A stretch of 64,000 nucleotides of DNA from Ceratotherium simum simum. Lineage: Eukaryota > Chordata > Mammalia > Perissodactyla > Rhinocerotidae. The notes under the pieces were generated by a model. That model was not told the DNA's origin, searched no databases, and saw nothing but the letters and a program-made list of their open reading frames with translations. Positions 11,225 through 22,735 of this stretch are shown here, piece by piece (within the stretch, counting starts at the first letter, position 1; each line of letters starts with the position of its first letter). Made by a program: the position numbers and the translations under genes. Location: assembly GCF_000283155.1 (NCBI RefSeq), contig NW_004454193.1, positions 11,437,561 through 11,501,560 on the forward strand. The letters are read 5' to 3'.

Positions 11225-11650
11225 AACATATATTCATACATAGGCAAAATACATTGATTGTTAATTTATATAAATTATGTCATTGTGTACATAACATTTT
11301 ACAACTTGAATTTTCACTTAACATTGTTTTTGAGATCTATTCATGTTGATGCATACAGACTTTATTTATCTATCTAACTATCTATCTATCTACTTATCTA
11401 TCTATCTATCTACTTATCTATCTATCTATCGATCTACATTTACCTGTGTATAGCATTCCATCATATGAATATATTGGTGGTTATTTATATTATTTCCTGT
11501 ATTTTAAAATTAATGTATATGATTACTTGTGGGCGTATATGAGAGTTTCTAAAGAGTGATTACCTAGAAGTGACCTCTGTGTCAGACAAAAACATACACA
11601 TTCTCAGTTGTACCAGATATTGCTGAATTTATCTTCATTTTCCCACTCCC
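11225..11650 (-). mobile_element. old L1 3' fragment, antisense
   Basis: 'TTCACTTAACATTG', 'GAGATCTATTCATGTTGATG', 'ATAGCATTCCATCATATGAA' and 'TGATTACCTAGAAGTGACCT' follow the order of the antisense L1 3'UTR/ORF2 end in the older L1M group. A tetranucleotide array has grown inside it. Confidence 0.6.
11364..11436. repeat. (TATC)n microsatellite
   Basis: About 73 bp of TATC/CTAT units with a few interruptions (CTAACTA, two TACT units, one CGAT). Long enough to be length-polymorphic. Internal CTACTTATCTATCTATCTAT is repeated, suggesting a local duplication of about 24 bp. Confidence 0.95.
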
Positions 11651-12119
11651 CCAAATTATAACATATCTATAGCTATATGAATTAAACTAACGATAATGAT
11701 AGGGCTTTGTTTATTGAATTGGATCCATTTAAGAAGGTCAAAATGATTCCACTTCTAACTTCATATTCTCCCATGAGAGTCGATTACTGACTAGCTGGAA
11801 CTGATCAATAAATGCTTCAACCTTCCTTTATCCTGATCCTTGGTAAAGGCTCAGGTTAAAGGGAATGGATTTTTTTGTGAATGATATAGCCAGAGTCTAA
11901 CTCCCAGGTACTCCAACTATTAAGAAACCAGAGAATGAGGTAGGAACAAAGAATCAGATATTTTTAAAAATATCTGATAGATGAGTCAAATGTTTTCTTC
12001 TTTCTGAAAAACCACCAGTTGTTAGTCTTCTGCTTTTGAAAGCAGGGAATCTTACTGCATGTTTGAGATAATGTCTTAGACAACTAGCCATGGAGACCAC
12101 TTTAGCTGAATCCAATAAT
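11651..12119. other. unique DNA with a perfect 26-bp palindrome
   Basis: No repeat family recognised. A perfect palindrome lies at 11953-11978 (arms ATCAGATATTTTT / AAAAATATCTGAT). Confidence 0.6.
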
Positions 12120-12395
12120 GACATCCACTCAAAATCATTTATCGAGTGCTTCTTTTGTGCCTGGAAACACACGTGGCTGGTGATACAGATATGCTTCTCT
12201 TCTGAAAGACTACAGTCATCTATAAGGGAGGCAAAAGTGTGAGCAAATAATTGTGATCGGTTATCACAAGTGTTGTCACAGAATTATTTGTAGAATTGGA
12301 AGAGCATTTCAAGGAAGGACAGACCAGTACTACTGATGGGAGTGTGCTTTAGAAAGGATTTGCCTTAAATTTTATCTTAAAAAATATTCGTAAGG
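12120..12395 (-). repeat. L2 remnant, antisense (left part)
   Basis: 'TCATTTATCGAGTGCTTCTT', 'TGTGCCTGGAAACACA', 'TGGTGATACAGATATGCTTC' and 'AGAGCATTTCAAGGAAGGAC' follow antisense L2. A weaker continuation (13420-13620: 'GGTTAGGAAGTTGTTGACTC', 'GTGGAGATGAATAAG') lies beyond the L1, so the L2 was probably split. Confidence 0.55.
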
Positions 12396-13415
12396 CCGCA
12401 ATAAGAAAACAAATTACCCGGTATAAAAATGGGCCAAGATCTGAACAGACACTTGAGGAAAGAAAATATACAGATGGCAAATAGGCATATGAAAGAAGCT
12501 CAAGATTGTATGTCATTAGGGAATTGACAATTAAAACAATAATGAGAGACCACTACACACTTATTAGAATGGCTAAAATCAAAAACTGACATCAAATGCT
12601 GATGAGTACGTGGAGAATAGAAATTCCTAGTGATTGCTAATGGGAATAAAAAGTGGTAAACTACTTTGGAAGACAATTTGGCAGTTTTTTGCAAAGTTAA
12701 ACATAGTCTTAACGTACTAGCAATCACACTCCTAGATATTTATCCAAGTGAGTTGAAAACTTACGTTCGCACAAAAACCTTCACACGAATGTTTATAGTG
12801 GCATCATTCATAATTGCCAAAACTCAGAAGCAACCAAGATGCTCTTCAATAGATGAATACATAACCCAGGTACATTAATACAATGGAATATTATTCAGTG
12901 GGGAAAAAAATGCTATCAAGCCATGAAAAGACAAGGAAGAAACTTAATACATATTACTAAGTGAAAGCTGGCAATTGAAAAGAGTATATACTATGTGATT
13001 CAAACTATGTGACAGTCTGGAAAAGGCAAAAGTGTAGAGATAGCAAAAAGCTCAATGGTTGCCAAAGTTTTGGGGGGACAGAAGGAGGGATGACTAGGTG
13101 GAGAACAGGAAATTTTTAGGGCACTGAAACTATTCTGGTTTATATTATAATGATGAAGATGTGATATTATACATTTATCAAACCTATAGAACTGTGCCAC
13201 CCAAGGTGCAAATCCTATTATGAACAATGGACTTTAGTTAATAATAATGTATCAATATTGGTCCATCAATTGTAAACAATGTACCTCACTAATGCAAGAT
13301 GTTAATAATAGGGGAAACTGTGTGCCAGTGTTGGGGAGAGTATACGAGAACTTTCTGTACTTTCTGCTCAGTTTTTCTGTAAACCTAAAAGTCTATTAAT
13401 TTTCAAAAAATGATT
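12396..13415 (+). mobile_element. L1 ORF2 end plus 3'UTR, sense, degenerate
   Basis: 'AAAATGGGCCAAGATCTGAA', 'CATATGAAAGAAGCTCAAGA', 'ATTTATCCAAGTGAGTTGAA', 'GCATCATTCATAATTGCCAA', 'TACAATGGAATATTATTCAG' and the 3'UTR terminus 'TTCTGTAAACCTAAAAGTCT' are in L1 order. The reading frame is broken many times; no ORF exceeds 75 codons. Confidence 0.85.
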
Positions 13416-15599
13416 GTACGTCTCTACTAGGAAAAACAGGAGGGACCAAGGATTAGAAAAAATGATGGCATTTCCCACCAAACTGGGAGCAAGGAATGGG
13501 TGGGTATTACAAAGCCTGGAGTAGAGTCTCAAAAGAGACTGGTTAGGAAGTTGTTGACTCTGTTTGGGAGACCTGTGGTGTGGGTTTTAGCTCAAGTTGA
13601 ATTGTGGAGATGAATAAGATCCGGCAAAGTGTAGAGAAAGTGGAGGGAAGAGGTGGAATGTAAAATATATTAATTCTGAAACAGACCAATGCAAATGCAA
13701 AGTCAAAGAGAATTTGCGCTTCTGCTTTTTTCTCCCCTGCTCTGTGGATTAAAACAGCAACACACAAAAATCCTGGGTTTCTATATATTTTAAAACCCAA
13801 TTTGTTATTAATTGAAATTTAAGCATTTATAAATTATGGAGAATATAGTAATTACACAAAATGTAATTAGTCAATAATTGAAATATTAAATCCTTTTATT
13901 GGAATAATTAAAACAATTTTAGAAAGAAAAAAGTAATGATTAGTGTGTTTCTATAAAATACACATCTCCTTTCTGACATACTCGTGTAAAAGTAAAAAAC
14001 AAATTTGATAATGTCTGTATTTTCAGTGGTTTATGAAAGGAGTTATGGTGTAAATGGGATAGAAAAAGGCATTAAAATTTTCAGATTATATACATATTTT
14101 AAAATCAGACATTTACCTTACTATCCTGAAGTTTGGAAATCGCAGAGTATATTTTTGGATGGAAAGTGAGAGATGTTTCAGAAGAGGTGTTGTGGTTTTA
14201 GAAATACCATAAATGTTGACGAGCTTGGCTACAAAGTAGTTGGAATGAGAAGTTTTCCAGAGGTGGATGATAAGTGATTGGAAGACTGGGAAGGATAATG
14301 ATTATAATTTAGATTCTGATAAAATCAGGATCCAAAAATATCTTGGCAGTGTGCTAAAAGAATGACTCAGAAATTAGCAATAAAATTTGATAGGGTAAAA
14401 CATAGGTCTGCTAAAATCATCTGGTAGTTTCAAGGTGGGAGAGATGAATGCATATCAAAAGGAAATAATGAAAAGTGGTAAGATTCCAGTTGATGGCAAT
14501 TTTATCAAAACCCAACATTGATGGACTACTGGACTGCCCTAAAATAGATCTGGAACTTTGGTACCCAGAGAATATTTGGCACAACTTTTCCATGTTGGAG
14601 AGGCCACACTACTGCCAGGTTTGGGTAAGGGTCATTAACAAAGACACAGAAAGACTGAATTTGTTCAAAGATTACCATTTAGACAATTCAAGATTAAAGT
14701 TTATAAAACATAGTTGAAAGAAATAAAATTTTTTCTATGATATACTCTCCGGGAGTAAGCAAGAGCTACCTTCGAATAGTTGAAAGCGTCTATTCAGGAA
14801 TCAAACAGGCTTGCCTTTCTTGGACCCAAAAGATAGGATTAGAACTATAGGAAGGAACCTTCTTGAAGTAGAAAACAACTGAACAGAGGAAAACTTTATA
14901 AGGACTAATAACGAAAAGGATACCTTAGGAGGTAGCAAATTTCCTACCACTTGGCTTTATGAGAAGGGCAGCCATTTTGGGAGAGTAATTCATATATTGA
15001 ATAAGGAATCCTTTCTAACTCTGGTTGTTCATTGGAAAGCTAAAATAAATTACATGGACGAGAAGGAGAAAGGCAAAATCCAAGGCTGACGTAGGACTTA
15101 AAATTATAAACTGTGAGTTGTTACAACTGGAAAGTTGGGCCAAATTCAGTGATAGGTTTAGTTCCACTTAAGTGGCTGTCATGTGGTGATTACATGTTAG
15201 AATATATTGAATTGATCTTAAGGGTATCATTACGTGTCCTATCCAGGCCATAAGATATGATCTCAGGAACAATGATATCAGCAGAGCAGGGTCACCAGAC
15301 AGAGAATCCCAAGAAAGAGGCAGTAACAATGCCATGAAGATGCAAAGTTTCAGTACGATTAAGGAAAGAAATACAGAACGGTGCGGTGGACTTTATTATT
15401 TAGTTGAATTGTATACAATTAAAATAAAATCATCTATTGAGCTTCTATTCTAAATCAGCTCAATCATATTTAGTAAAGCTGAGGAAAACAAAGCCAAAAC
15501 AGAATTATCCTCCCTGTTCTCAAGAAACCCATGGTTTCTTGGCAGAGACAGTTGGGCAAAAATATAAACGTGATACTCCTGCTTTTGAGAATATACCAT
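13416..15599. other. mostly unique DNA
   Basis: Apart from the possible L2 continuation at 13420-13620, nothing is recognised. One 80-codon plus-strand ORF (14475-14717) has no motif and no promoter or splice context. Confidence 0.45.
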
Positions 15600-15810
15600 T
15601 TGACAGACACTATGTGTGGTAAATGTTTAATTCATCCGATCATGGCTAATCCTCTCAATTTTGAGTTATGTATCTTTATTAGCTCCATTTCTCAAAATTG
15701 GAAACTGAGGCCCAGAGAGATTATGTAAGATGTTTCAGGCTCATGGCTGGAAAATGGCAAAGCTGGAGTTACACCTACAGCTGACAAATTCCAAATCCCA
15801 TATACTGATA
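15600..15810 (-). repeat. MIR SINE, antisense
   Basis: 'GACACTATGTGTGGTAAATG', 'AATTGGAAACTGAGGCCCAG' and 'GCTCATGGCTGGAAAATGGC' follow antisense MIR order. Well preserved core. Confidence 0.8.
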
Positions 15811-17964
15811 AATACTACGCTGAAAAGATAACTCTAGTGCCAAAATAATAGATGGGGTAGTCAGGAAGATTCTAGATGCAGGAGACATATTTCAACATCT
15901 AGCCAAGAGAAAATGCATGGAAAGCTCTAGATCCTGGGAAAAGCAATGGTAATAGACGAGAGGGTCTGTGTGGAAATTCAAGCAATGTAACCATCCCTGT
16001 AGTTAAGAATGCAGTGAGATTACAGCTACTGAAAGATCTTAAACCATGAATAAATCAAATCTCAGAAACACTCACAGATTATATGACTATTTCAAAAATT
16101 ATTAGATTATTCTATTACTACCTTTCATAAAAAGAAGAGAAGTAACAGGACCTTATATAGGGAGCAAGACAGTTATGCATGAATTTATTTACCTACAAGC
16201 TTAAAGGTAGAAAAATCATGAAAAAGAGCTGTGAGCCAAGTTTTATAGACCATTTGATCATGTGATATAGATTTAAAGCTGAAAAAGAAACTGATTAAAA
16301 ACAAAAGTTGCTCAGTGTTGAGGTTTAATTTCCAAACCAACCACTAAAGTCAAAATTAAACTTTAGAGAAATTCTATTAAATTCTCTGTGCTTAATGTTT
16401 TTAAGAGAAATAGTCTCATAATTTTGAAGATATGAATCCATGTAATATACCTTGATATGTAAAAAAGACTTGTAGACAGATGTTTAAAAATGAGTCCACT
16501 ATTTTACAACATAAAAGAAAGGTTACCTTCATTAGTTTAAGGAAAAAAATTCTCAATAACCATAATGATGGATCATTTTTCTCTGAGAGATAGAAAATAA
16601 TTTTTTTAAAGTAGCTGCTATAATTTTACAGGAAAATAAGAGATCTTTTTAAATGATAATTCCAGCTTATTACCATTTGAACAGTCTTTCTGTGAGGCAA
16701 AGGAAAATGTATCTTATCTTTTATTTCATAAATCTGCGGTTGCCAACACCATGCCCATACATTTTGATGGAATGCAATTTTATAAATCTTAATTTGTCTT
16801 GAATAACGAAAGCCTGTGACTTCAGCACAAAATATCTCCAGAAACTGAAAATAGATTGTTGCTCGTCTTTTTAATCTGTCCCTCAAATTGTCATCTCCAT
16901 GTTTTGTTTACTGACATGGAAAACCAATTTGAGAATAAATGTTAGAGAATACTGTGGGATGTGAATAAGAGATAAAAGGCTTCTTGAAGCCTGGATTCAC
17001 ACAGGGGTAGAAATCTATAAAATGGCACAATTCCAGCAAAGGAAATTAAAGGCCAAGTAGTTGGGTACCATAAAAAAGCCGTAAAATCTGTAGTGCAGGA
17101 AAAAAGTAGAGAGAAGTTCAATAGTAGAATTTTACATGTTGGTGATGAATAAAACTGAAAAACAACCACGGAAGTTAGTAAAAGAGACTAACTCTAAATC
17201 AGCAAATATGGTTGAAGCTACAATGCATGAAGACTGGTAAAATCCACTACAGGGAAAAGTGTTGAGGGAAAGAACATGCAGGTCTTGTTTACGTATCAGT
17301 TTGCAAAGTCCAATATTTAATGTTTTCAACTAAGCTATTCTGTCTTCATGAAACCTGAAGGAAAATATAACCTTTTTAATGTCCTCCAGTGAATCCTCCT
17401 TGTTCTTAAAATAGAATGCAAATACATTGCTATGACCAACAAGGGCGCTACAAACTAGTGAAAAACCTTGAAATTTTAGGTATTCGGATTTGAATGGAGA
17501 CTGTAGTTTGGATTTGTGATATAAAGATGACCTTGGGTTTATAATATTATAAGAGAGAAGCCCACCATATAATTCCGTGATTCTCTGTTACCCCTTTCAG
17601 AGATGTGGGTGTTCTCTGGGAAAAACTAATTATTCAGATTACATGGTCATACATGACCTTAGGTGATGCAAACCATTGACTCTTCTTCTACTGTTCTCTA
17701 GATGTTTTCTGGGACATTACATCTTTAGCTATGCTCCATGCTTTATCCAATTCAGGATTCTCATAAATTCACACCAGTGTCCACAAATTTGAATTTGTTC
17801 TACTTGGTTTTGGCTGCTTGACCACTATAACCTCCACCCAATATCCATCTAATCCTTTTAATAAAAACTTGCATTAGCATTTCTCAGTTCTAGTAACTCA
17901 CACTCCATCCGTAAAAGGTATATGACAAACTCAGAGGAAATATTTAAAGATAACTGAATAGAAA
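15811..17964. other. unique AT-rich DNA, nothing recognised
   Basis: Over 2 kb without a repeat I can name. ORFs of 65-86 codons on the minus strand (16626-17329) have no family resemblance. Confidence 0.45.
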
Positions 17965-18150
17965 ATGGAAAAAACCATACACCCACAAGAAGACTAAAAT
18001 TAAAATTGCTGACAATAACCAGAGTTGGTGAGGACGTGGACCAATGAGAACTCTAAAACCGTGCGGGTAGGAGTTGAGATTGGTATAACCACATTGGACA
18101 ACTGTTTGGCAATCTCTAGTAAAGCTGCACTTATGTATATACTCTGGACT
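17965..18150 (+). mobile_element. old L1 3' region, left part of a split copy
   Basis: 'TGACAATAACCAGAGTTGGTGAGGACGTGG' (shortened), 'ACTGTTTGGCAATCTCTAGT' and 'AAAGCTGCACTTATG' match the last part of ORF2 in older L1s. Continues at 18939 beyond an insert. Confidence 0.7.
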
Positions 18151-18938
18151 GTATATATTTGCATACTTTTAAAAGCAGCTGCCTCGTGGCCAGTGGGGCT
18201 TCCAATCATGGCTCCCACAGGACTGTAACCAACAGAGAAAGAGCTGCAAAAGTCAGGGCACCAGGTGTGTGTAAAGGCTCCCTTCCAAGAGACACTGGTG
18301 CCTTGGAGCACAGCAAAGGGAGAGCACAGAGATGGCACCCCTCAATCTCCATCCCCAGCGAGTGCTGCAGCAGGCTCCTAGATGTGTGTGTTGAATTAGA
18401 CACCTGCCCCCGAGGCAGACGCTTTAATATAAGCAGGTTAGCTTGCTTTACATTAAGTCTGGGTGTGATCAGCTGCCTCTAAGCTGGGCCCTAGGGCAGG
18501 CGAGTCCAAGCCCAGTTGCCCTTTAAGCGGTGTTTGTCACATTGCTACCATCTTGTGGGTCTCAGGACACAAGCCCCATTGACTTTCAAAATTAGATGTT
18601 TTGGGGGATCATCTCTCAAGTACATGTCTTAAAAGCTAGGGTGCCCAGTGTGGAGTTTGAGTCCTTCGCTCCTCAGGGAGAAGCTCTGAGTTTTGAGTTG
18701 CCTCCTGGTTGCCGGTCGCTGAGTCAAGGGTGGGGTTTATGGTAAGATTGTCTCCTAGCCTCTCCTACTGGTTTCGATGTAGTTTTCTTCTGTTTTTCTG
18801 AGGTGTAGTCAGCCACACAGCCAGGCTTTAGGTTTTTTAAGAGGAAATTGCTCCATATACAGCTGTAGACTCAGTGTGTCCATGGGAGGAGGTGAGTTGA
18901 GGATTCTCCTACATCAGCATCTTGAACTGGAACTTGAG
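18151..18938 (-). mobile_element. insert resembling an L1 5' leader, antisense
   Basis: About 790 bp with higher GC than its surroundings, splitting an older L1. On the minus strand it begins 'GTTCCAGTTCAAGATG', then 'CTCACCTCCTCCCATGGACA', 'GAGCAATTTCCTC' and 'CCCTGAGGAGCGAAGGACTC'. That resembles the CAAGATGGCGGC-type leader upstream of ORF1 in mammalian L1s as I remember it. I see no ORF1 coding sequence. Class assignment is tentative; an LTR-derived or other retroposon sequence is the alternative. Confidence 0.45.
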
Positions 18939-19440
18939 CAACATTTCTGTTACTAGGTATAAACCCAAGAAAACCACACCAATGTGCACTAGAAGATATC
19001 CGCAGAAAATGCTATGGTAGCACTGATTTTTAAGATCCACAAACATGAACCAACCCCCATGTCAATCCAAATCCAATGGATATATTTTTTTAAAAAGTGG
19101 TTAATTTGTACCACAAAATACTATACAGCAATGAAAGTGAGTAAACTACTGCTGCATGCCACAACTGGTAAGAATTTCACAAATGTAATATCAAGCAAAA
19201 TAAACCAGATTTAAAATAAAAAGGGAAGACTATGTAATTCATGGTTCCATTTATAGAAATTTCAAAAACAGAAAATTTATCTATGATGATAGAGTCAGAT
19301 TAATGATCATCTTTGAGAAAGAGGAGGACTAGTGATGGGGGAGGGGCATGAGGGAGGCTTCTTGAGTTCTATTTAATAATATGGATTGTGGCTACCTGGA
19401 AGTTACTGCTGTGTGAAAATTCCCCCAAGCTGTATGTGTA
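18939..19440 (+). mobile_element. old L1 3' region, right part
   Basis: Resumes with 'GCAACATTTCTGTTACTAGG', then 'ATACTATACAGCAATGAAAG', 'ACTGCTGCATGCCACAACTG', 'TCCATTTATAGAAATTTCAA' and 'GTGTGAAAATTCCCCCAAGC', consistent with ORF2 end and 3'UTR of the same L1 as the left part. No poly(A) remains. Confidence 0.7.
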
Positions 19441-19445
19441 TGTTT

Positions 19446-19482
19446 TCTCTATCTATAGCTAGCTATCTATCTTTCTTTCTAT
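19446..19482. repeat. (TATC)n / (TTTC)n simple repeat
   Basis: 'CTATCTATAGCTAGCTATCT' continuing into TTTCTTTC. Interrupted and short. The following ~80 bp are AT-only and include a repeated 'ATATATTAATTAAAA'. Confidence 0.7.
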
Positions 19483-19634
19483 AACTTATATAATATATGT
19501 TGTGTTTTATACATACATAATATATATTAATTAAAAACATACATTAATATATATTAATTAAAAGACTGACACTTTTTAAAAAGAGAGACTTAAATATTCA
19601 GGATGCCAGGCAAAAGGATGACAATGTGGATAAT

Positions 19635-19675
19635 AGTGGTAGTGCTGTTGATGATGGTGGTGATGGTGATAATGT
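19635..19675. repeat. GATGGTG-rich imperfect repeat
   Basis: 'TTGATGATGGTGGTGATGGT' within a run of trinucleotide-like GGT/GAT units. Degenerate. Confidence 0.6.
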
Positions 19676-19764
19676 GAAAACTCTCTGTTCTACAAGAATA
19701 TATCATACACATATGATGAGCAGTTTGGATGTAAGAGGCACCCTACACATAACAGTTATGAACT

Positions 19765-20000
19765 TGAAACTCTGGTTTTAGGTAGGCGTGGATTTAAGTA
19801 TAACTTCCACCACTTATCAGTTACGTGATATTAAATTCCTAAAAATAATATGTAATGTTAGCTCTTTCCTCATTTGTAAAATTGAGCTATGAGCATTATT
19901 TGCCTAATAGTATTATGGTGAGGATTAAATTGGATAATCCACCTAAATCTCCTTTATTGATATTAGCATTTATTGCTATCATTGTCATCATTGTCTTGTC
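19765..20000 (+). repeat. MIR SINE, sense
   Basis: 'CACCACTTATCAGTTACGTG', 'CTTTCCTCATTTGTAAAATT', 'TATTATGGTGAGGATTAAAT' and 'GATATTAGCATTTATTGCTA' follow MIR order. Confidence 0.8.
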
Positions 20001-21534
20001 ATCTTGGTTACCAACACTACTACTTCTGTAGCAGCAGGCTAAATGTTAGGTGAATGATAGCCTTGGTAAATCTCACCCTTAGGAATAAGAACTGACTCAT
20101 GGTAAATGGGGTTTCAAGTATCTATATAACGAGATAAATAAAATTTGAAATTAGTTTTTTAATCCTTTTATTGACAGTACAGTTTAAAACTATGTCATGA
20201 AAAATGTACATAAGAGTTGAAATTGCAAAAGTTGGGCAGTAAACATGTTGTACCATCTCAGAGAACTAAAATAATTATAAAAATCCTAATTAAGTCTTTT
20301 CATTTTGACACTTTGTCTCTTTAAGGTAAATGAATATACGATGGGCATTGAATTCGCCATCATCTTAGGCATGCTTTAAGTTTTTATCATTTTTACATCA
20401 ACTGCTGCGATGTCCATAAGATCTAACACATTTTTTTATTTCTGGTGTCATAATTGGTCCTATTTCTCGCTCTATTTTCTAAAGCAGTGAGGTTAAGATG
20501 TAGTAAACTGTTTATTTATTACACAATGAAATTCTGTTGAACTGGTAAAAATACGGTAGGCTAAACCAAACTGTTTAGCAGCACTCTCAGGTGATAAACT
20601 AAAATGCTCGTTCACCTGTTGCTCTGCAAAAGTTTTAATGTGATATATTCAGAGCAGTTTACTGTATTAAACACAAAGTACAAAAGACATCTGAAGTGTG
20701 TCACTATAATAAATAGAATGTAGCAAACACTCAAGTCAAACTGAAAAAAATTTAGGACCACCTGAATGAATTTCAAGTCTGCCATTTCTCTGTTTTTTGG
20801 TTACTTCCTGTCTCAATGTCTATAGTGAATTATATTAAAACCTAGAATGGGGCCAATACAAGTGTGGTAGGTTGCTTTCTGGTATAGCAAGTCAGCAGAG
20901 TGTGTATAGGAAGGAAAGGAAATTTTGTCCCAGTCCACAACAGATTTTGGGCAAAGAAAGTTAGAGGATAAAGCTATCAAGTATGAAAATAGAAGAGAAA
21001 ATTCTGTGAAGATGCCATGCAAGGAAAGAAGAGATAAAGATTTAATCTGAGCTATGGAAGGAGGTCTGTTCTCTTATAATTATAAGGCTTAAAGATATTT
21101 TTCTGACAATTTTACTAGGTAATTAGCATATTTCTGACTTAATTGCATTTTTTTTCCATGTGTTCTCTGTATTAATAATGTAAACTGCTACATTGGTATG
21201 TCTCCATACTTTGTATACAGCAAATATTTATGGAAGCCCACCTCAAATTTAAGACTGCAAATTGAAAATGACACTTGGATTTGCTGTAAAACATGCTTGG
21301 TTTTTTCATTTGTTTGTTTTGAGAGGAGACAAGAGTGGGAAGACTGTGGTCAATATTGTTAACATCCTTTAAAATTAAACTTTGGGGTGTAATTTTCCTT
21401 ACAAATCAGGGGTGAAAGTTCAAAATTTTCTAAAAATAAAAATTGAAATTTCATTTTCAGCACATGAAATTGTTTATTGTGTTAAACAATTACTTACTTT
21501 CCTAATGCACAGTTTTTACTGTTTGTCTAACACT
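20001..21534. other. unique AT-rich DNA, possible conserved non-coding stretch
   Basis: No repeat recognised. At 20150-20760 the sequence is free of SINE/LINE signatures and dense in TAATTA/TTTATT-like words. Conservation cannot be judged from one sequence. Confidence 0.4.
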
Positions 21535-21617
21535 GGCAAGCCTCTTAGCTCCCTTGAGCCTCACTATGCTTATCTCAAAAATGTGTACAATAATAGGCAC
21601 ATGACAAGTGCCTGAGA
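21535..21617 (+). repeat. MIR remnant, sense
   Basis: 'GCCTCTTAGCTCCCTTGAGC', 'TTATCTCAAAAATGTGTACA' and 'ATAATAGGCACATGACAAG' follow the MIR core. It stops where an L1 begins. Confidence 0.55.
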
Positions 21618-22735
21618 ATAGACATTTCTCCAAAGAAAACATACACTTGGCCAACACATATATGAAAAGATGCTCAACATTACTAATCATCAGGGAAATG
21701 CAAATCAAAACCACAATAAGATATCAACTCATACTTTTTAGGATGGCTATTATCAACAAAAAACACAAGATAACAAGTAATTAGTAAGGTTGTAGAGAAA
21801 CTGGAATCCTTTTACACTCTTGGTGGGGATGTAAAATGGTGTGGTCACTATGGGAAACAGTATGGAAGTTCCTCCAAAAATTAAAAATAGAACTACCATA
21901 TGATCTGACAATCCCACATCTGCATATAAATCCAAAGGAATTGAAATCAGGATTGTGAAGAAATATTTGCACTGCCATATTCATTGAACCATTATCACAA
22001 TAGCCAAGATGTGGAAACAATAAAAATGTCCATCAACAGATGAGTGGATAAGGAAAATGTGGTGTATACATACAATGGAATATTATCCAGCCTTGAAAAA
22101 TAAGGAAATCCTACCACGTGTGACAACATGAATGAACCTGGAAGACATTATGAGAAGTCAAATAAGTCAGTGACAGAGGGACGAATGATTCTGCATGATT
22201 CCTTTTTTATGAGGCATCTAAAATAGTCAAATGTATAGAAGTTGACAATAGAGTGGGGACTATTAGGGGATGGGGGAGAAAGATATGGATGTAAACTTGA
22301 CAGTTGTACAAGATGAATAAGGTCCAGAGATCTGCTTACAACGTAGTGTTTCTAGTGATTGTTAGGTATTTTCACTTAAAAATTTGTTAAGAGGGTAAAT
22401 CTCATGTTAGGTGGCGTAGCGGTTAAGTTGCACGCTGCGCTTCAGTGGCCCAGGGTTTGCAGGTTCTGATCCCGGGCGTGGACCGACACACTGCTTGTCA
22501 AGCCATGCTGTGGTGGTGTCCCATATAAAGTAGTGGAAGATGGGCACGGATGTTAGCTAAGTGCTAAAAAAAAAAAAAAGGACACAGGGAAACTTGGAGA
22601 TGATGACCATGTTTGTTACCTTGGTTGTGGTGATGGTAACATGAGTGTATATATATGTCCAAGCTACATTAGTGTACATTAATTAGGTGCAGTTTTTTGT
22701 ATATCAATACCTCAATAAAGCTGAGGGAAAAAAAG
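21618..22735 (+). mobile_element. L1 ORF2 end plus 3'UTR, sense
   Basis: 'AGACATTTCTCCAAAGAAAA', 'GAAAAGATGCTCAACATTAC', 'CAAATCAAAACCACAATAAG', 'AAAATAGAACTACCATATGA', 'TACATACAATGGAATATTAT', then 3'UTR 'GAGGGTAAATCTCATGTTA' and terminal 'CAATACCTCAATAAAGCTGA'. 5'-truncated within ORF2, frame broken, and interrupted by an ERE at 22406-22575. Confidence 0.92.
22406..22575 (+). mobile_element. ERE SINE, sense, inside L1
   Basis: Head 'GTGGCGTAGCGGTTAAGTTG', B box 'GGTTCTGATCC' and 'GGAAGATGGGCACGGATGTTAGC' (shortened), then poly(A). The 5' end is fused to L1 3'UTR 'CTCATGTTA', so the first ~8 bases of the SINE may be missing. Confidence 0.92.

Noticed and set aside
11364..11436. Regular repeats considered as a CRISPR array
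   Set aside because: The units are 4-bp microsatellite repeats with no spacers. The genome is clearly mammalian.
18159..18482. 107-codon ORF with cysteines
   Set aside because: Inside the L1-leader-like insert and on the opposite strand to that element's direction. No cysteine spacing of a known finger.
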